From Anaerolineales bacterium (lineage in GTDB: Bacteria; Chloroflexota; Anaerolineae; 4572-78; J111): a DNA stretch of 64,000 nucleotides. Shown here in pieces: positions 23,748 to 32,717 of the stretch (position 1 is the stretch's first letter; every line of letters begins with the position of its first letter). Location of the stretch: NCBI GenBank assembly GCA_015075405.1, contig JABTUK010000001.1, positions 186,001-250,000 on the forward strand, given 5' to 3'. Made by a program: the position numbers and the translations under genes. The notes under the pieces are model-generated. The model saw only the letters and a list, made by a program, of their open reading frames with translations, ran no database searches and was not told the origin of the DNA.

Positions 23748-25619
23748 ATGATGCAACCATCGTTTCACGCTACTCAGGGGCTAGCCCCTGTGCCCAGCCC
23801 ACGGGGTGATTATTTCCTGCTGGCGCTGCGTTGGCTCATCTTTGGGGGCGTGTCCGTTATCACCCTAAGCTCTGGCCGAAGCGCCTACGAAGGCGCGGTT
23901 GACGCCGGGACGATCGTTAGTCCCTGGCTGGCGACCCTCCTCATTGCTGCCTACTACCTTCCCGTTTCCGTGTTTGTGTGGCGGCAGCGGCCGCTGGTAA
24001 CCGGGCGGATGGGCGGATTGCTGTTGGCCGATGCGGTTCTGGCGACGATCATCACCGCCCTGACCGGCGGCGGCGGCAGTTTATTCTCCCTTCTCTTTGT
24101 GATCCCCATTGTTGAAGCTGGGCTGGCTTATCGCTGGCGGGTGGCCCTGGCCCTGATCGCCACGATCGGCCTGTGTTCGCTGCTGGCCTCCCTGCCGCTG
24201 TCCGGCGGGAATGCCGGTGCGGCTGCGGTGACGGCAGTCAAGTTCTTATTCAGTTTACTGCTGGGCCTGCTGGTGACAGTGTTCAGCGAACAGATGCGCC
24301 AGGAGTATACAGTCCGGCAAGCGGCCTTGCTGGCTACGGTACGGATGGCAGTCCTGAACGAAATCTCCCTGCGCCTGGGCGAGAGCCAGTTGGAGCCGGA
24401 GCGCATTTTAACCACTACCCTGGAAAGTACGCACGTCTTGCCGGACATCACTTTTAGCCTGGTGGTGTTGTCTGATCCCGAAGGCCATGACTGGTATGTG
24501 GCGGCTTCCACCACCGAGCGGCATCCGGTGGGCCAGCGAGCGCCAAAAATAGATGAGGCGGGCTTTACGCCTTACTTCGGGCCGGCCGGATCGGGCACGG
24601 CGCGGCCCCAACCAGCACTTTATCTGGCCGGAGGGGAAGCCACTCGGCCCCTGCCAGAATTTGTGGCAGACGATGAGATTACTCAACTGATTGGCGTGCC
24701 TTTGATCCTGCCGACCGGGGCGGTGATGGGCGCCATCGCCCTGGGCCGGCAGACAGACCGTCCCTTGAGCGATGATGAGCAGCTTTTCCTGCGCTCCCTG
24801 GCCCTGGAAGCCGGGCTGGCTCTGCGCAATGCCCAGCTTTACAGTCGCGAGCAGGAACAGGTGGAGCGCCTGCGCCGCTTCGAGGCGCTGCGGGCCACCT
24901 TCTTTTCGGCCACCGCCCACGAACTCAAAACCCCGCTGACCGTACTCAAAACCCTGGCCCCCACTCTGACCCCCCTGCCCCATCTGCCCAGCCAGACTCA
25001 AACCGAGATTAGCCAAACCTTTACCCAAAACCTGGAACGCCTGGAACTATTGGTCACCGATATGTTGGAAAGCGTCCGCCTGGAGGCCGGGGCAGTAACC
25101 CTACATCCCCGTTCGCTTGACCTGGCTAGCCGCACCCGGCGCGTCCTGGAGCGATTAGCCCCCCTGCTGGAACGCAAACAGCAAAAGTTTGAGTTCCACG
25201 CCCCGGCCCATCTGCCGCTCGTCTACGCGGATGGCAAACGGGTCGAACAAATCCTGTCCAACCTGATTGACAACGCCGCCAAATTCGCCCCGCCGGCCAG
25301 TGTCATTGAGGTCAGTTTGAGCCAGCCCTGCCCGTCAGACGGGCAGGGCCTGGCGCAGGTGGTGGTGGCCGATGCCGGCCCCGGCGTGCCGCTTCAGGAG
25401 CGGAGGCTGATCTTTGACCGGTTCTACAGCACCGCCGATAGAGCGCTGGCCGGGGTGGGGTTGGGCCTGTTTATTTGCCGGGAGTTGGTCCGGCTGCACG
25501 GCGGCCGCATCTGGGTAGAAGATCGGCCCGGCGGCGGTAGTCGTTTTTGTTTTACTTTACCCCTGACTTCGGAGGAGATAATTGATGAAGAAAGCCAGCC
25601 ACAAAATTCTAATCATTGA
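23748..25619 (+). CDS. Membrane sensor histidine kinase with GAF domain
   Basis: 623 residues. About six N-terminal helices (25-190), then a GAF-like domain (about 210-370), then HisKA with the phospho-acceptor His in FFSATAHELKTPLTVLKTL (about 385-400), and a HATPase domain with N box LSNLIDNAAKFAPP, G1 VADAGPGVP and G2 GVGLGLFICRELV. The response regulator gene starts inside its last codons, a strong sign of a cognate pair. GGAG lies 3 bases before the first ATG and 6 before a second ATG at 23751, so the start may be one codon later. A broken copy of its HisKA region is at 27351-27815. Confidence 0.92.
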   Translation: MMQPSFHATQGLAPVPSPRGDYFLLALRWLIFGGVSVITLSSGRSAYEGAVDAGTIVSPWLATLLIAAYYLPVSVFVWRQRPLVTGRMGGLLLADAVLATIITALTGGGGSLFSLLFVIPIVEAGLAYRWRVALALIATIGLCSLLASLPLSGGNAGAAAVTAVKFLFSLLLGLLVTVFSEQMRQEYTVRQAALLATVRMAVLNEISLRLGESQLEPERILTTTLESTHVLPDITFSLVVLSDPEGHDWYVAASTTERHPVGQRAPKIDEAGFTPYFGPAGSGTARPQPALYLAGGEATRPLPEFVADDEITQLIGVPLILPTGAVMGAIALGRQTDRPLSDDEQLFLRSLALEAGLALRNAQLYSREQEQVERLRRFEALRATFFSATAHELKTPLTVLKTLAPTLTPLPHLPSQTQTEISQTFTQNLERLELLVTDMLESVRLEAGAVTLHPRSLDLASRTRRVLERLAPLLERKQQKFEFHAPAHLPLVYADGKRVEQILSNLIDNAAKFAPPASVIEVSLSQPCPSDGQGLAQVVVADAGPGVPLQERRLIFDRFYSTADRALAGVGLGLFICRELVRLHGGRIWVEDRPGGGSRFCFTLPLTSEEIIDEESQPQNSNH

Positions 25620-26301
25620 CGACGAGCCGGATGTGACCCGGGCCGTAACTTTAACCATCACCGTCCAGGAACCACAGTGGCAGGTCATCAGCGCACATCA
25701 GGGCGAGACCGGCCTGGAATTGGTGGATACCGAAACGCCGGACCTGGTGCTGCTCGACCTGTCCATGCCGGGGATGCATGGCTTTGAGGTGCTGGAGCAA
25801 ATCCGCCTCTTCAGCGATGTGCCGGTGATCATCCTGACCGTTCAGGATGACGAGTTGGACAAGGTGCGCGGCCTGGAACTGGGCGCGGATGATTATATCG
25901 TCAAACCCTTTGGCCACCTGGAGCTGCTGGCCCGCATCCGCTCGGTGTTACGGCGGGTGGAAGGCAGCCCCGGCCCGGTGGAACGTCCCTTTGTCAATGG
26001 CGACCTGCGGCTCGATTTCAACCGACGGCGGGTGATGGTGGGCGAGAAGGAGATCCGGCTGACCAGCACCGAATTTCGGCTGTTGGAGGTGTTGGCCCGC
26101 CAGGCCGGGCGGGTGATGAGCAGTGAGGTGCTGTTGAGCCGGGTCTGGGGTCGTGATGCCGGCGATGACGTGGATTATTTGAAAGCCTTCATTTATCGCC
26201 TGCGTCAAAAAATCGAACCCAACCCCACCCAGCCCCGTTATCTGCACACCGAGCGCGGCGTTGGTTACTGGCTGGATGATAGCCAGGCTCAAGCTTCATA
26301 A
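25585..26301 (+). CDS. OmpR/KdpE-type response regulator
   Basis: 238 residues from the ATG at 25585, which has GGAGGAG 7 bases upstream; the gene overlaps the kinase gene by 35 bases. Receiver domain: acidic pair IIDDEPD, phospho-acceptor Asp in DLVLLDLSMPG, conserved Thr in ILTVQDDE and Lys in IVKPF. The C-terminal winged-helix DNA-binding domain (about 135-232) ends with LRQKIEPNPTQPRYLHTERGVGYWL. It would bind tandem direct repeats as a dimer, so it is a reasonable candidate for the repeated operator in this region, though nothing shows this directly. The stop codon abuts a MITE-like repeat. Confidence 0.92.
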   Translation: MKKASHKILIIDDEPDVTRAVTLTITVQEPQWQVISAHQGETGLELVDTETPDLVLLDLSMPGMHGFEVLEQIRLFSDVPVIILTVQDDELDKVRGLELGADDYIVKPFGHLELLARIRSVLRRVEGSPGPVERPFVNGDLRLDFNRRRVMVGEKEIRLTSTEFRLLEVLARQAGRVMSSEVLLSRVWGRDAGDDVDYLKAFIYRLRQKIEPNPTQPRYLHTERGVGYWLDDSQAQAS

Positions 26302-26480
26302 GAGTATTCGGTAATTCGTTGGCATCCGCCGAGGGCTGGAAGCCCCCGGCTACTATAGGTGCAAGCCACTTAAAAGTGGCTCATGAGCCTGCTTTAGCGG
26401 GCTTCCACCTGGAGTAGCCGGGCGTTTCAACGCTCGGCGGACAGCGTGGCTGAGGTGATTTTGTAATTACCGAATACTCT
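26301..26480. repeat. 180-bp MITE-like element with 16-bp inverted ends
   Basis: AGAGTATTCGGTAATT (26301-26316) and its exact reverse complement (26465-26480) bound a highly structured interior: CCGCCGAGGGCTGG, CCCCCGGCTACT, AAGCCACTTAAAAGTGGCT, GCCTGCTTTAGCGGGCTT, AGTAGCCGGG and GCTCGGCGG form nested stems. There is no coding capacity. The left end overlaps the stop codon of the response regulator gene. It could be a MITE or a mobile structured RNA/DNA repeat. Confidence 0.8.
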
Positions 26481-26489
26481 CCCTCATAA

Positions 26490-26608
26490 GAAAGGGCGGA
26501 TGATGGCCTGGTGGAGGTCGCCGAGGATTTTGCTGCCACCCTACGGGCTGAACTGGATCATCGTCGGGAGGGGCGTAACGCCGACCCCTTTCGGGCCAAT
26601 TTCAGCTC
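26490..26608 (+). pseudogene. Fragment of an ABC1/UbiB-family kinase gene
   Basis: A short frame reads RADDGLVEVAEDFAATLRAE followed by LDHRREGRNADPFRANF, matching the part of AarF/UbiB-type atypical kinases with ELDxxxEGRNA. It is open only for about 40 codons, directly after the MITE-like element, and runs into the end of the rhomboid gene on the other strand. The rest of the gene is absent, so it is a relic left by a rearrangement. Confidence 0.6.
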
Positions 26609-27332
26609 AAAAAGCCGGATTGCGCCTGGCCCGTTGGTAAAGGATTTCCCGCCGCTCAGAGGCAGGGGGTTGGGGGTAGAAGTGTATGACCATCTGGGTC
26701 AAAATCAGCCCGAACACAAAGCCGCCGATATGGGCGAAAAAGGCTACTCCACCGTCGCTCGTCTCGGCCCCCAGCGAGGCCGTGCCGTTGAACAGTTGCG
26801 CCAGGAACCACAAGCCCAGCACCAGCCAGGCCGGCCATTCCACCCAAAAGCTAACAAATCTCAACGGCATAATGCCCTTGACCCGCACCCCGGGGAAGAG
26901 GATTAAATAGCTGCCCAACACCCCGGCAATCGCGCCGCTGGCCCCCACCTGGACAATCGTCGAGGTCGGGTCAATGGCAATTTGGGCCACGGTGGCGGCG
27001 AAGCCACTCCCAAAATAAAGCACAAAATACACAATCTCGCCCAGGCGGTCTTCGACATTATCGCCAAAGAGGTACAGGTAGAGCATATTGCCCAGAAGAT
27101 GAGTCCACCCGGCGTGGAAGAACATGCTGCGGATCACGCTCAGGATAGAATCCAGCGAGAAAGGATCCGCCGACACTCTCGCCGGCACAACGGACAGGCT
27201 GGTCAAAGCCGTCTCAAGTTCAGACGGTGACAGGCTTAACTCCCACAGAAAAACCAGGACATTGATGACGATGAGGGTGTAGGTCAGAAAGGGAAAGCGG
27301 CGAGTTGGGTTCATATCTTTTAACGGTAACAT
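26607..27332 (-). CDS. Rhomboid-family intramembrane serine protease
   Basis: 241 residues with about six to seven helices. The catalytic Ser is in VGASGAIAGVLG, the catalytic His in FFAHIGGFVFG, and the first-loop pattern MFFHAGWTHLLGNMLYLYLFG is typical. Rhomboids cleave membrane helices of substrate proteins in the bilayer. It may process stalked or single-helix proteins of this organism, but no substrate is shown. The upstream gene on the same strand is a broken kinase fragment, 18 bases away. Confidence 0.92.
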   Translation of the reverse strand: MLPLKDMNPTRRFPFLTYTLIVINVLVFLWELSLSPSELETALTSLSVVPARVSADPFSLDSILSVIRSMFFHAGWTHLLGNMLYLYLFGDNVEDRLGEIVYFVLYFGSGFAATVAQIAIDPTSTIVQVGASGAIAGVLGSYLILFPGVRVKGIMPLRFVSFWVEWPAWLVLGLWFLAQLFNGTASLGAETSDGGVAFFAHIGGFVFGLILTQMVIHFYPQPPASERREILYQRARRNPAF

Positions 27333-27350
27333 TATTTATCTCCTTATTGA

Positions 27351-27815
27351 TTATTTTTGTGATACTGGGGCTGCCTGATAGGTGGCTTCACAGTAACCTG
27401 TCAGGTCCAGGGACCAGGGGTGCAGGGCCACTGTCCCGGCCTTGAGGCGGGCGCTTTCCAGCATATCGGTCACCAGCAGTTCCAGGTTCTGGACAAAGGT
27501 ATCGTTAATCTCGGTTTGGGTCTGGCTGGACAGATAGGGCAGCGGGGATAGAGTCGGGGCCAGGGTTTTGAGCACGGTCAGCAGGGTTCTTAATTTGTGA
27601 GCGGTGGCCGCAAAGAAAGTAGTCTGAAGTTCCAGTTTCGCCTGTTTCGACCCGGCTACATTGCGGAAGGTCACCTGAGAAGGACCCGGCCGCGTTTCTT
27701 TTTGAAGAGGTTTCTCTCTGATTCGCGGGTTGCTGCTTCTCAGGGTGTAAAAATTGGCGCTAAGCAGGTTGACTGTGGGCCACCTCTTGAAATAAGTGTA
27801 AAGTTCAAAATTCAT
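27351..27815 (-). pseudogene. Degenerate histidine kinase fragment (HisKA only)
   Basis: 154 residues, of which about 70-150 copy the HisKA region of the kinase at 23748-25619 (TLAPTL, SQTQTEI and LELLVTDMLES are shared). The phospho-acceptor block reads ATAHKLRTLLTVLKTL, so the His is kept, but the conserved Glu and Pro after it are Lys and Leu. There is no ATPase domain and no sensor; the first 60 residues look unrelated. It is most likely a duplication relic. A small decoy able to dimerise with the full kinase is possible but unproven. Confidence 0.7.
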
Positions 27816-27818
27816 TTG

Positions 27819-28004
27819 TTAAAACCCCCTTCCTTCTTGACCAACCTCTCCTGCGGCGTATGGATAAACCAGTTTGGCCGTTTTGCCTTCAATCAATTCA
27901 AGTTGTTTTTGTTTACAGCAAGCGCAGATACCGTGTGATATTTGGGCAGGGCCGGGTTCTGATTTCAAGTATGTTTTACACCAAGCGCAGATAACAATCA
28001 TCAT
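27819..28004 (-). CDS. Small zinc-ribbon-like protein
   Basis: 61 residues from the ATG at 28004 (a second ATG follows at once). It begins MMIVICAWCKTYLKSEPG and has GICACCKQKQLE, so two CxxC-type pairs that could bind one zinc. Many bacterial genomes have such short CAWCK...H..C..C proteins, often linked to response regulators. The ribosome site is weak. It lies 3 bases upstream of the kinase fragment. Confidence 0.6.
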   Translation of the reverse strand: MMIVICAWCKTYLKSEPGPAQISHGICACCKQKQLELIEGKTAKLVYPYAAGEVGQEGRGF

Positions 28005-28072
28005 GGGTTTTCTATACCTTAAGAAATGTCTAAACCGATTATAGGTAATTAAGCCATGCACTGTTATAGAGA

Positions 28073-28120
28073 CGTGTTGCGTGTTGCGTAAAGTGAACGG
28101 AACACGCAATACGCAACACG
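28073..28120. repeat. Word-repeat hairpin (CGTGTTGCG family)
   Basis: CGTGTTGCGTGTTGCGT (28073-28089) pairs with ACACGCAATACGCAACACG (28102-28120). It lies between the HEAT-repeat gene and the zinc-ribbon gene and may end transcription of the former. There is no T-run. Confidence 0.6.
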
Positions 28121-28132
28121 AGCACACGGTCT

Positions 28133-28681
28133 TCAGCCCAGTTTCCACCACGCCAACAGGCTTCTGGCGGCGCGACTAAACGTTTCATCCGCCGTCAATT
28201 GACGGAGCAGGGCAATACTTTCGGGCCTGGGTCCGCTCTGCTCAAGCGAGGTGAACGCCGCGTAACGCACATCAATCGTCTCCGCTGGGTCCAGGGCCAG
28301 GCCGCCGAGGGTAGTCAGGACGCCGTCCACATCGCTGAGTTCCGCCAGGGCGAGCGTGGCCTGCAAGCGCAGGTCCAGGCTGACAGCCTCCCGGAGAACT
28401 CGCATGATCGCCTCGGCCACCGGCCGGCGGTCCAGGGCGAGCCGCAGCCCATCGCTCAGCCGCTTGAGGGCGTCAATGCGGACCTTGTTTGGCTCGGCCG
28501 GGTCCGTGACCACCGCCACCAGGAACGGCACGATTTGCGGATCGTCGATCTGGCCGAGCTGCAGGAGTATGTCCAGCTTGGCCAGCACGGATGGCCTGGG
28601 GCGTGCCCTGAACGCCTCGATCAGCCGCGCCGCCTCATCCCGGTCCAGCTTGCCATTTGCGCCTGACTGCGGAAATTTCAT
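28133..28681 (-). CDS. HEAT-repeat protein
   Basis: 182 residues from the ATG at 28681, behind GAGGTGACGACC. The protein is an all-helical solenoid with about four HEAT-like repeats (VLAKLDILLQLGQIDDPQIV, KVRIDALKRLSDGLRLAL, DLRLQATLALAELSD, DVRYAAFTSLEQSG). Such repeats bind proteins or act next to phycobilin lyases and signalling genes. It is divergent from the STAND-WD40 gene, 193 bases away. No catalytic features are seen. Confidence 0.8.
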   Translation of the reverse strand: MKFPQSGANGKLDRDEAARLIEAFRARPRPSVLAKLDILLQLGQIDDPQIVPFLVAVVTDPAEPNKVRIDALKRLSDGLRLALDRRPVAEAIMRVLREAVSLDLRLQATLALAELSDVDGVLTTLGGLALDPAETIDVRYAAFTSLEQSGPRPESIALLRQLTADETFSRAARSLLAWWKLG

Positions 28682-28874
28682 GGTCGTCACCTCTTTCTTT
28701 AGCCTTAGTATACGCCAAGGCCGAGGTGTGTGCGTGCGCCTGGTTGCGCCTCTTCCTTGCGCCTAGTTGCGCCTCATGGGCTGGTCCGCTGGTGCAGGTT
28801 GCGGGCGCTGGCCCAACATGCTAGAATAGGGCTTCCTCTCTGGTATTAGGCTATAGCTCCTTGGAGGTTAGGCG

Positions 28875-31800
28875 ATGGCGGAGTCTTTTCGCGATTTGCT
28901 CCTGCGCTACCGCGCCCGGACCGGCTTGACCCAGCGCGACCTGGCCGCCCGCCTGGGCGCTGGCCGGCGCACCGTCCAGGGCTGGGAGGCCGGTTTCAAC
29001 CATCCCAGCGCCGAACGGCTGCAGGCGCTCATCCGGGTGCTGCTGGAGGCCGGCGGCCTGACCGCCGGGCGCGAGGCTGTGGAAGCTGAGGAATTCTGGG
29101 CGGCCGCGCTCTGGGAAACCCCACGGATGCAGACTCCTTTTGACCCGGTGTGGCTGGACCGGCTGCTCGCCGAGCGCGCCGCGTCCGCGTCACCACCTGC
29201 GCCCCTACTCCCTCAGGAGGCCATTTCCGCCGCCTCAGATGTCAGCCCACCAGCGGTTGGTGTTGGCGAACGGGGTCAGGACTGGGGCGAGGCGCCCGAT
29301 GTGCGGGGGTTTGTCGGCCGGAGCGAAGAATTGGCGCGGCTGCGGGGCTGGGTGCTGGCGGAGGGCTGCCGGCTGGTGGCGCTGCTGGGTATGGGCGGCA
29401 TGGGCAAGACCAGCCTGGCGGCCAGGCTGGCCCAGGAGGTCGCCCCCCATTTCGAGCGGGTCTACTGGCGCAGCCTGCGCGATGCCCCGCCCCCTGGCGA
29501 CTGGCTGGGGGGCGCCATCGGCTTCCTGTCCGACCAGCAGGTCGTGCCGCCAGCGACCGATGCAGAGCGGCTGACGGCCTTGCTGCAGTTGCTGCGGGCG
29601 CGGCGCTGCCTGCTGGTGCTGGATAACTTCGAGACACTGCTCGAGCCCAGCCAAGAGGAAGGGCACTATCGAATGGGCCTGGCTCTGTACGGTCGCCTGC
29701 TCCAGGTGGTTGGGGAAACTGGGCATCAGAGCTGCCTGGTGCTGACCAGCCGGGAGGCCCCGGCGGAACTGGCCGTCCTCGGCAGCGAGGCGGTGCATAC
29801 CTTCCCCTTGGGCGGTTTGGGGGTGGACGAGGCCCGGCGGGTGTTGGCTCCCAAGCAGCTCGTGGGCAGCAGCGAGCAGTGGGCCGAGTTGACCGGCCGG
29901 TTCGGGGGCAACGGCCTGGCGCTGAAGCTGGTCGGCGAGCGCATCCGCGAGCTGTTCGGTGGGGAGATTGGCCTCTATCTGGAGGAGGCTGGTACTGGTA
30001 GCATCTTCGGCGGCATTCGGCAGCTCCTGGACGAGCAAATTGGGCGCAGTTCGCCGCCTGAGCAGCAAGTGCTGTGGGCGCTGGCGGTAGCGCGCGAGCC
30101 AGGACGTTTGGCCGACTTGCTGGCCGCTCTGGGCGAACGCCTCGGTCGTGGGGCGGTGCTAGAGGCAGTCGAGGCGCTGCGTCGCCGCTCGCTGGTGGAG
30201 CGCGCCGAGGTCGCCGGGATGGCTGCATTCACGCTCCAATCGGTGGTGCTGGAGTACGTGACCGACCGGCTGGTGGCGGAGGTGGCTGAGGAGATTGCCT
30301 GCGGCCAGCCGGGGCTGCTGGTCGAACAGGCGTTGATCCAGGCCCAGGCCAGGGACTACGTGCGGCAGAGCCAGGAGCGGCTAATCGGCGCGCCCATCCT
30401 GGAGCGGTTGAAGGCGCACTTGGGCCAGGAGGAGACCGAGCAGCGACTGCTGGCGCTGCTGGAGGGCTGGCGCGGACACCCGGAAGCAGAGCAGGGCTAT
30501 GGGCCAGGCAATGGGGTCAACCTGCTGCGGCTGCTGCGGGGCCACCTGCGCGGGCTGGACCTGTCGCGCCTGGCGATTCGGCAGGCCTACCTGGCGCAGG
30601 TGGAGGCCCAGGACGCCCGTCTGGCCGGCGCCCATCTGGCCGAGACCGTGCTGGCCGAGGCGTTCGGTTTTCCTGGCTCGGTGGCGCTGAGCGGCGACGG
30701 CGCGCTGTTGGCAGCGGGGACCTCTACCGGGCAGGTGTGGCTGTGGCGGGTGACGGATCGCACCCTGCTGGCGGCGCTCGAAGGACACGCCGGCCAGGTC
30801 TTTGCCGTGGCGCTGGCGGCAGATGGAGGGCTGCTGGCCAGCGGCGGTGCGGATGGGACGGTGCGGCTGTGGGACGCGAGCGCCAGGCGGCTGTTGGACA
30901 CACTCGAGGGCCACACTGCCGGCGTCTCGGTGGTCGCGCTCTCGGCCGACGGTCGCCTGGTGGCCAGCGGCAGCTTTGATGAAACGGTGCGGCTGTGGGA
31001 GGCGTCCGGCGGGCGGCTGCTGGCAACCCTGGAAGGCCACACTGGCGGCGTTTGGGGCGTGGCGCTCGCGGCCGATGGACGCCTGCTGGCCAGCGGCGGC
31101 GCGGATGGGACGGTCCGGCTGTGGGAGGCTGAGAGTGGACGGCCGGTGGCAACCCTGGAAGGCCACACCAGCCCAGTTTGGGGCGTGGCGCTCTCCGCCG
31201 ACGGACGCCTGCTGGCCAGCGGCGACCTTGATGGAACAATACGGCTGTGGGATACGAGCACCGGGCAGCCCCTGGCTACCCTGCAAGGCCCCACGAGTGG
31301 GGTTTGGAACCTGATCCTCTCTGCCGACGGCGAGCTGCTGGCCAGCAGTGGTGGGGATGGAACAGTACGGCTGTGGGAGACCGACACCGGGCGGCCGCTG
31401 GCGATCCTCCAGGGACACACCGGCGGGGTCCGGGGTCTGGCGCTCTCCGCCGACGGACACCTGCTGGCCAGCGGCGGTCTGGAGGGGACAGTGCGGCTGT
31501 GGGAGGCGCACCGCGGGCGACTTCTTGCCACCTTGCAGGGCCACACCGGCGGGATTTGGAGAGTGGGACTCTCCGCCGACGGCAAGCTGGCGGCCAGCAG
31601 TGGCGGGGATGGGCTGGTACGGCTGTGGGACGCGAACGCGAACACCGGGCGGCTGTTGGCTACCATCCAGGGCCACACGGCTGAGATCCGGGTTGTGGCG
31701 CTCTCGGCTGACGGCCGCCTGGTAGCCAGCGGCGGCCTTGATGGGATGGTGCGGCTGTGGGACGCGAATGTGAGTACCGGGCGGCTGCTGGCAACCCTGG

Positions 31801-32567
31801 AAGGTCACACCAACCAAGTCTGGGGGTTAGCGCTCTCGGCTGACGGCCGCCTGCTAGCCAGTGGCGACCTTGATGGGACGGTGCGGTTGTGGGAGATGCC
31901 GAGCGGACGGCCGCTGGCTACCCTGGAAGGCCACACCAAGGCAGTCCGCAGTGTGGCGCTCTCGGCTGACGGTCGCCTGGTAGCCAGCGGCGGCCTTGAT
32001 GAAACGGTGCGGCTGTGGGAGGCCCCCAGCGGGCGGCCGCTGGCGACCCTGGAGGGTCACACCAGCGCAGTCTGGGGCGTAGCGCTCTCCGCCGACGGCG
32101 AGCTGGTGGCGAGCGGCGGCCTTGATAGGATGGTGCGGCTGTGGGAGACGAGCACCGGCCGGCTGTTGGCCGCCCTGGAGGGCCACACCGGCCCTATCTG
32201 GGGGGTAGCGATCTCTGCTGACGGACACCTGGTGACGAGCGGCAGTGCAGATGGGACAGTGCGGCTGTGGCAATGGCCGAGCAGGCGGCTGCTGGCGACC
32301 CTGCGCGGGCATACCGGCCCGGCTTCCGCCGTGGCCCTCTCCACCGACGGCCATCTGCTGGCCAGCGGCGGCTGGGATGGGACGGTCCGGCTGTGGCAGG
32401 CGTCCAGCAGCGCCCATGTGCGCACGCTGCGGGCCGAGCGGCGCTACGAGCGCCTGGACATCACCGGCCTGACGGGCATCACCGACGCGCAACGGCAGGC
32501 GCTGCTGGCGCTGGGGGCCGTCGAGGATGAGGCAGGCGCCAGCCCCAAACAGGCGGCCCAGCGCTAA
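28875..32567 (+). CDS. HTH-STAND NTPase with 14 WD40 repeats
   Basis: 1230 residues. An N-terminal XRE helix-turn-helix (about 5-60, TGLTQRDLAARLGAGRRTVQGWE) is followed by an NB-ARC-type NTPase (about 140-440) with P-loop LLGMGGMGKTS and Walker B CLLVLDNFETLLE. Next come a helical part, a short pentapeptide-like stretch (LDLSRLAIRQAYLAQVE), then fourteen WD40 repeats (about 595-1190), enough for two seven-bladed propellers, and a conserved tail (YERLDITGLTGITDAQRQAL). The blades are very alike at DNA level, so they turn over by recombination. This layout fits a ligand-gated regulator or a conflict/defence sensor. Confidence 0.92.
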   Translation: MAESFRDLLLRYRARTGLTQRDLAARLGAGRRTVQGWEAGFNHPSAERLQALIRVLLEAGGLTAGREAVEAEEFWAAALWETPRMQTPFDPVWLDRLLAERAASASPPAPLLPQEAISAASDVSPPAVGVGERGQDWGEAPDVRGFVGRSEELARLRGWVLAEGCRLVALLGMGGMGKTSLAARLAQEVAPHFERVYWRSLRDAPPPGDWLGGAIGFLSDQQVVPPATDAERLTALLQLLRARRCLLVLDNFETLLEPSQEEGHYRMGLALYGRLLQVVGETGHQSCLVLTSREAPAELAVLGSEAVHTFPLGGLGVDEARRVLAPKQLVGSSEQWAELTGRFGGNGLALKLVGERIRELFGGEIGLYLEEAGTGSIFGGIRQLLDEQIGRSSPPEQQVLWALAVAREPGRLADLLAALGERLGRGAVLEAVEALRRRSLVERAEVAGMAAFTLQSVVLEYVTDRLVAEVAEEIACGQPGLLVEQALIQAQARDYVRQSQERLIGAPILERLKAHLGQEETEQRLLALLEGWRGHPEAEQGYGPGNGVNLLRLLRGHLRGLDLSRLAIRQAYLAQVEAQDARLAGAHLAETVLAEAFGFPGSVALSGDGALLAAGTSTGQVWLWRVTDRTLLAALEGHAGQVFAVALAADGGLLASGGADGTVRLWDASARRLLDTLEGHTAGVSVVALSADGRLVASGSFDETVRLWEASGGRLLATLEGHTGGVWGVALAADGRLLASGGADGTVRLWEAESGRPVATLEGHTSPVWGVALSADGRLLASGDLDGTIRLWDTSTGQPLATLQGPTSGVWNLILSADGELLASSGGDGTVRLWETDTGRPLAILQGHTGGVRGLALSADGHLLASGGLEGTVRLWEAHRGRLLATLQGHTGGIWRVGLSADGKLAASSGGDGLVRLWDANANTGRLLATIQGHTAEIRVVALSADGRLVASGGLDGMVRLWDANVSTGRLLATLEGHTNQVWGLALSADGRLLASGDLDGTVRLWEMPSGRPLATLEGHTKAVRSVALSADGRLVASGGLDETVRLWEAPSGRPLATLEGHTSAVWGVALSADGELVASGGLDRMVRLWETSTGRLLAALEGHTGPIWGVAISADGHLVTSGSADGTVRLWQWPSRRLLATLRGHTGPASAVALSTDGHLLASGGWDGTVRLWQASSSAHVRTLRAERRYERLDITGLTGITDAQRQALLALGAVEDEAGASPKQAAQR

Positions 32568-32628
32568 CCGCCACGCGCTGGCCCACCAGGAGCGTGCGGG
32601 TCATATCGTTGGCTATGAGGAACGTTGA

Positions 32629-32659
32629 AGCAGGTGGAGTGTTCTTTCCTCCACCTGCT
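32629..32659 (+). terminator. Terminator hairpin, copy 2
   Basis: AGCAGGTGGAG (32629-32639) pairs with CTCCACCTGCT (32649-32659). The lead-in AACGTTGAAGCAGGTGGAG matches copy 1 at 22402. It ends the STAND-WD40 gene and faces the end of ftsH. Confidence 0.75.
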
Positions 32660-32717
32660 TAGCATTGTCTGAGCATTGTCGTTGGGGCCATGAAAGAGGT
32701 TACAGTTTTCAAACTGA

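Noticed and set aside
30381-31817. 478-codon frame antisense to the WD40 region
   Set aside because: Repetitive shadow of the WD40 blades, with no start context.
30700-32440. Dense direct repeats that might be taken for a CRISPR array
   Set aside because: The period is about 126 bp, in frame, and encodes WD40 blades; there are no short unique spacers.
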